DNA of 64,000 nucleotides from the NCBI GenBank assembly GCA_963402885.1, contig OY727099.1, positions 19,549,001-19,613,000 of the forward strand, read 5' to 3'. The DNA comes from Antedon bifida. Taxonomy: Eukaryota > Echinodermata > Crinoidea > Comatulida > Antedonidae. Both the position numbers and the translations under genes were made by a program. The notes beneath the pieces were generated by a model. That model had not been told where the DNA came from. It saw only the letters and a list, made by a program, of their open reading frames with translations, and did no database searches. This document shows, in pieces, positions 57,961 to 64,000 of the stretch (the stretch's first letter is position 1; each line of letters starts with the position of its first letter).

Positions 57961-60900
57961 AGTACCAGTTATGAATTTTGATGCATTTTAATAAGAATTC
58001 CAAATCATGTCGTGAGCAAGTAAATTTTATTCTATTGAAATAATATTATATATGCCACAAAACCATAATAATAATCATCACAGTAATTAATTAATACGGT
58101 AAACATTCATTATACATAAACATGACATTCGCCGTTTCAAACTTCATTTTCATTAATAATCTATCCTTTAATGCAATTAATACAAATTTAATTAATGTTA
58201 CATTCATATTTTACATAATCTATAATATCCATATTTTTCTTTTAGTCAGGCCTACATAGAAGCATTTAATATCACAATTCGCAATCTTAATAAGGAATAA
58301 GGTAGTTTTATTTCGAATGCACAATCGATAATGCTTATTTGAATAGAATCACCACATGCTACATAAAAACATGCCTAGCTGATTCGAGGCCTTAATAAGG
58401 TAGCCTATGACATAATATCAGGCCTAAACGTGCAAGACATATTTCCAGTTTATGACATACGAAAGGTCATCTTTACTCGTCAATCGCAGTTTTCAATATC
58501 AAAACTTTAAGAGGTGTTACATAATACAGATTTACTTCCACATGCAAAATGCGCATGTGGTTTTACAGGTCAAGGGTCAAATAAATTATCAAGTTTGAAT
58601 ATTCTGAACTTTGACGGGAAATATATTATAAATAATCCCGAGATTATGGTTTGTAGTTATACAAAATATTATGAACAAATTTTTAAACCAAATTTAAATA
58701 CTACATAGTACTGATTATGGATATTTGTTGATTATTTATTAATTAATCTATTTGATTAATATTATTAATTTATTACTATCTTTTCTCACTATGCATAGAC
58801 TTTAATTTCTTTATTAAATAAAAGGTAGAAAGAAAATTTTGAATGTATTTCTGGTCAGCGTATTCACAATATATAGAATTACATCATGATACTAAAGATC
58901 GGCAATCACTAACAATTTATGTGTTCATTGAAACGTATTATTAAGCGACGAATATCTTGCTGTGTTTGCTGAGCATTGATAGTTGTAGGGAGACATCAGA
59001 GTGCGCTCATGCATGACATCTAATGAATATTCGAAAGCAATAATGGACAGTGCTATTGACTAGATATATTTGCTCCTGTCAGTAAATTCTTGTATTAATG
59101 CATGTTGCAAGATTCCTATACATAATTTCATAAATGTTATCATAAATATAATTAGATAATAAAAGCATAGATATGCATTAAATAGTACACAGCACGTTGC
59201 TATACCCATCATGCATTTGTAAACGACTAATAACGGTGTAATAACATAAAGTGGTCGCTTCACCTCTCACCACATCATACATACAATATGTAATGAATTG
59301 CATTTTTATTCAGTATAGTAACTCGTTCTCTTCGTGCCAAACTCTGTTCATTTTGTACACTATAACATATAATGTGTACTATATACAGTGCACAGTAATA
59401 CCTAAATGGACACATTTGTATACTAAAATTAATTTATTTAAAAGCACATTATATGTTAATATTATTCTTGCCAAGTTTACCAAATCTAATCAGTGAAATA
59501 AACTTCCATTATTAAGTTGGAAATATATGATAAAATAATTTTCTTTTTCTTTTGAGACAAAAGATCTATCAAAGTGGAGTATTATTTACCATATAACACA
59601 CAATTTAATTTACTCTATTCTTTGTAATTAGTTGAACATTTTTTATTCAAGGGTTGTCCATATGTAGCCTTCGATATATAAAATAGTAAAATATATAATA
59701 ATTTTAATACAATAAAGCAAGATCTCTCCCAAATTTATTTAAAATTAAAAAGAAATTAAGGACGAAAAATAGAATCAATTATGATATCACGGTTGTCAAG
59801 GTTACCAAACTATTTTCCGAAATGCATGTGTTGTTTTAATAATTACTTTAAACAAATCAGCTATTAAGTAATACTACACTTTATTATTCATTTAATAATA
59901 ATTTAAGTCTATTTTGTTTTCTTCAATTAAGTAATGTACTTATACTAATGTAAGTTTACCGATACATAAATAATATAATATTATATCTGAAATGTAATTT
60001 TTATATTATATGCATGAGTGGATTCAGGAAAAAATGTACGTTGATGTGTTTTGAAAATCTTCATATTTCATAAAGAAACAAATCAAAGTTTCTAACTAAT
60101 CAGGCTCGTACATTTTATATTCTCGTGCAGGCCGACAAACGCATTCTCTTTCCCGTTCCATTCTTGTTAGAAGCGGTTCAAGGGAAGGCGCTTGTGGCCC
60201 AATTGCATTCTGCGTCCACTATTGATACGTAAACATTATGTGTGTGTGTTTTGTATGATTTGACACCATTGTTTCCACAATAAATATAATCATGAAACGT
60301 GATTGTATGGATATCAAACATCACAATAGACTATTAACATATGCAAATGTAGTCGTACGATCAAGAAATATCTAACAATGAGTTTTAATATACAAATTTG
60401 AAAGTGATACCATGTCTGTGTTTTCTTTACATTCTTGTCTGTTGGTCCTAAAGGCCTTGGTAAAGAAGTATGTGGTTATCATTGTTTTTTTAACAATTTC
60501 TCATTTAAATTTTCCGAAGAGTTACAAGAAAAATTACGGAAAAATACATACTCCCGTCACCAATTGCAACAAATTTTGCAAAAATTGTAATGCGAAATAT
60601 ATAAATAAAAAATATCAATGGTAATCGCATGCTTCTCCAATGTCTCCAGTTTACCTATGCAATTTTATACTGAAATTTGTAAATATATGAACAGTAAACC
60701 AAACTGTATTTAGAACCTTACGTTAGTTGTTTAACCCTTTCGTGTACAGTTGTATTCTATGCATTAGTGACGTATCTTTATAACATAAAAAGGTATACAA
60801 ACACCCAATACCTGATTATCATAAAATCAAATAAACAATCAACAGTAAAAAAAAATCGAAAAAAAATATTAGTTTATGTTTTTATTATTATGGATATAAA

Positions 60901-63538
60901 AGGGATTCTTTAAGGTACTGTAGTAGTATGGTCTTCTTTTTATAATATATTAAAAATCTACATAAAAAAATTATTTATTTAATTAACTACCAGTTACGTA
61001 ATACAACCCCAAACCCACCTCTGATCTTTAGTGAAATGACGTTCCATAAACCAATGCATGGAATATATTACCATTTTCATTATATCAACGTTAACAAATA
61101 TTATTTTATGTGGCAATTGTATATTATTACAACCTTTTGTGTGCATCTGAAAATAAATAATTTTAAATATTAGGCTTACTGGTAATCTTGTGTTTTACTA
61201 TTCATATGTACAACCTTGTGACAAAAATAATCACAATTCTAAAACTGTTCTCTGGGGTTTAATCACATTAAATGATTTTGATATAATTACAAATAAAAAG
61301 TTTCCAATAATGATTAATTAATTAATTTGTCTTAAGTATGCAAATATTAATTTATATATTTTGAGTGGTCGAGCTGATTTCATTCCTTCCATTAACAGGA
61401 TAACACATTCCGCAACTTTTTTTCTTATAAAAACATTAATTAATGAAAAATATGTTTTAAATAAATTAATGACTCAATAGATCCATATAAAATGTTACTT
61501 TATGAAATTATAAATTTGTGTATGAAATCAAGAAGTTCTTGATGTTGCAGAATAAATTAGTAAAACGGTGATGAATGTGGAAAATGTTTGTTCCGACGGT
61601 TCCCATGTGGTCAGATTTCATAATTGTATGCTGATTGAGGTAATATACAGTAGTACAGGGAAGTTCAATTTCACACATCCCATACACACTTTTCCGTTCG
61701 CTTACATGGCACGTAAAAGAACAAACATGGTTTTCCAATGTACTGCATCAGAAGACCAGAGTTTCACCTTAATTAACATCTAAACGTATAACACATGTTG
61801 ATTATCCGTGGTGTAAATTCAAATTTATTTTTCAAAAACAAATATATTTTATTGTGATTATTTTTATCAGGTTTTTAAAACTTTATTTTGTCATTGGTTT
61901 ATTTTATTACATATTTGTATCCCTTTCTTGTAACTGTTTTTTCACTGATTGTTATTAAGTTTAGCTGCCTACATTTTGCCAATTTTATAAATCTTAACTT
62001 TGTATTTTTGTGAATTTTTTTTTTTAGTTTTCACTCGCTTGCCAGTGTCTGCTATTCCTTTTCTTCTTTACTAGAAAACCTAAATGCATATAATGGGTAT
62101 TTTCATGAGTGCTAATGCCATAAGTTCAACCATTTTTTTACGCCAGATCTCTTAACATATAAAAACTCAGTTCTGCATTGATAATTCGTTAATCTTGTAA
62201 AGTACAAGTTTTTATAATGTATATTTGTTCAACTTGTTTTATTTCTTCAAATAAATGTTTGAAGTTAAATATTCTAAGAATAATTTGTGGGAGAAAAGAA
62301 AATATGTGTACATTTTGCTATGAATAATGTAAAGAACTTTCTTATTAAGTTTTTTATTTCAATTTCTCCTTTATATAATGTCTCTCTGATCTCTAAACAG
62401 TAGATCCTTATGTGCAAGTTATATATAAATATAACTTAATTTCAATACAAAGTTAAATGTGGTTTGCTTTTATACATTCGATATCGGTAGTCTTCTTTAA
62501 GTTTTTTTTTTATAAAATAAAGTGTTTACCAATAATATAATGATATATTATGATATGTTATATAATAATGTATTATAAAACTAATATAACATATTATTTC
62601 GATAAAGACTTCATACAATGTGTTAATGCTGTTTATTGATTTTTTTATTATATATTATTGAGGTTTTAATTTATCATGTTCTTTCACTGTTGTTTTTATT
62701 CTTTCAGTTATGTTATGATCATCATTATTATTTTCCGATTGATTTGTTATTAACCAAATCATATATTATGCAGTGAATTTTCTTGACACTAAATAAACAA
62801 TGGATTATTCTATAAATTATATGTCTATATGTGTTCAAAATTGGGACCCATAGTGTGTGTGTGTGCGTGTACAAATCTCAATTTAAAACATTTTTTTACC
62901 TCCATACTTTTAGATATAGGTTCTTATTTGATTTTCGTTTTATACATAGAATGTAGTACACACCTAGTTTTTTGATAACAGACCTATCATATCAGGGGTG
63001 ATTTTGAAGTTTATTTGTAGTTTTAAGTGCAATTCCATCTTATTTATACTTCTGTTTGTAAAATGTAGAAATACAGATAGTCATTAATGATTTTAAGTTT
63101 TTATCTATTTATTGAATACGATTTGAGTGCAATACTGAAAACAAACATATTTTATTACACTTGAGTCTAGATAGTGATTGCAATTTTTTGACAAGTTTTT
63201 TAAGAGCTTTTGTAGCTTGATGTGATAATCTATATGATTCATATGATCGGAAAGTTGATCTTATATTAAATACACTAGGATTGTTTAACTTGTAAATAAT
63301 ATTATAATGATATGATGTTCTGGGCAAGTACTCTTGATATATTTGCCTCCTCATCCCTATACTTGTGATTCAAAATAAAATGTAGAATGTATATTAAAAT
63401 TACATCTAATACTACCAATCATAAATGCTAATAAAAATTTATATGTTGGGAGAGAATGACCTTCTTATTTTGTATGTTGTATCACTGTATGTTTATAAAC
63501 TTAAACACCATAATACACACAAAATACACAACCCATAT
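57961..63538. other. Intergenic, no firm gene
   Basis: AT-rich. Noted: a frame ending 58708 (DGKYIINNPEIM, YTKYYEQIFKPN) that faintly resembles the endonuclease-to-reverse-transcriptase linker of L1-like LINEs; an ATG-started 70-codon frame at 60412-60624 with a hydrophobic N-terminal half and three cysteines near the end. Neither is supported beyond being open. Confidence 0.35.
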
Positions 63539-63716
63539 GGTTTATCACAAATAGCTTGATTTTGTGAGGGACGTCATTGCACAATGCATGATAGGAAGGT
63601 CTTGGGAGCAAACGTCACTACACGTACGCACAAACAGCAAATCACGGATGTACTCGTAATGATGTTTGCTCCCAAGTCCTTCGCACCATGCATCCAGACA
63701 CTATTTGTGATAAACC
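63539..63716. repeat. 178-bp foldback MITE with perfect 16-bp ends
   Basis: The ends GGTTTATCACAAATAG and CTATTTGTGATAAACC are perfect inverted repeats. Inner arms CTTGGGAGCAAACGTCA and ATGATGTTTGCTCCCAAG, and ATGCATGAT / CACCATGCAT, also pair, so the element can fold along most of its length. No ORF and no clear target duplication. Confidence 0.8.
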
Positions 63717-64000
63717 TTATTATGCAAATTTAACCCACACCCAAAAAGTTCCTATTTTGACAAATGTATGTTTTGCCCTCTTACAAAACTATATATACAT
63801 TACTATGGCCAATCAATATTCAGGGGAAAACCCTATTAAGGGAACACCTTTTTGGGTCCCAAATGTGTCAATTAATAGGAGTTCTAATGTAAATAAAACT
63901 TTATAATCAATAAGCATGACAAACATAATTTTATGTACAAATCACAACCAATTTTGGAAATGCTGTAATAACTACGCCCAAGCAAAATATTATTTAGGTA
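63717..64000. other. Intergenic with TAATAGGAG repeat fragment
   Basis: 63810-63890 holds a copy of the CCCTATTAAGGG repeat (GGAACACCTTTTTGGGTCCC, TTAATAGGAGTTCTAATGTA). No gene is seen. Confidence 0.5.

Noticed and set aside
58514..58708. Possible L1-like LINE linker fragment
   Set aside because: The resemblance (DGKYIINNPE...YYEQIFKPN) is faint and no neighbouring reverse transcriptase or endonuclease motif was found.
60412..60624. 70-codon ATG-started ORF with hydrophobic half and C-terminal cysteines
   Set aside because: It could suggest a small secreted peptide, but there is no cleavage-site-like pattern, no splice context and no family, so it is not called.

Overview
This is a 64 kb window of an AT-rich animal nuclear genome. 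It is gene-poor and full of short non-autonomous repeats. One gene is certain: an intronless-coding Shaker-class (Kv1/KCNA) voltage-gated K+ channel at 8028-9602 on the + strand. A single-exon Kv1 coding region with a C-terminal ETDV tail, scattered foldback MITEs, tRNA-headed SINEs and a LINE 3' end suggest a marine invertebrate, perhaps a deuterostome such as an echinoderm. That placement is inference. Nothing here looks bacterial, and there is no rRNA gene, convincing tRNA gene or CRISPR array.

Layout. 1-5 kb is repeat-rich intergenic DNA holding three copies of a TTAA-bounded MITE (family A below), one hammerhead-like/microsatellite element, and a local excess of the word ACTGTA/TACAGT. 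5.05-5.6 kb holds a candidate two-exon small gene on the - strand (78 or 85 aa, no recognised family), head-to-head with the channel gene. 6.5-8.0 kb is the channel's likely promoter and 5' UTR, with a full CRE palindrome and a possible 5' UTR intron. 8.0-9.6 kb is the channel and 9.6-10.3 kb its likely 3' UTR. 10-22 kb is very AT-rich intergenic DNA with a few small elements. 22-28 kb is dense in MITEs and foldbacks. Plus-strand segments with good splice signals at 29.7, 42.8, 44.7, 49.2, 54.6 and 57.4 kb may be exons of one or more long, weakly coding or non-coding transcripts. Two of them contain minisatellites. 33.8-35.2 kb is a purine-rich 17-bp satellite array that creates large spurious ORFs on the - strand. 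40.9-41.1 kb is a LINE 3' end. 54.77-55.07 kb is a near-perfect 23-bp minisatellite. The last 6 kb is AT-rich and ends with a strongly palindromic foldback element at 63.54-63.72 kb.

The genes do not form an operon or pathway. The channel acts alone as a tetramer subunit. The most unusual observations are (i) the hammerhead-ribozyme-like core CUGAUGA - stem II - GAAA - stem III - UA at one end of a short repeat that carries an AT microsatellite at its other end; (ii) a compensatory base-pair change in the central palindrome of the family A MITE; (iii) the unannotated spliced - strand mini-gene; and (iv) transcript-like exons containing minisatellites. All coordinates and counts were read by eye.
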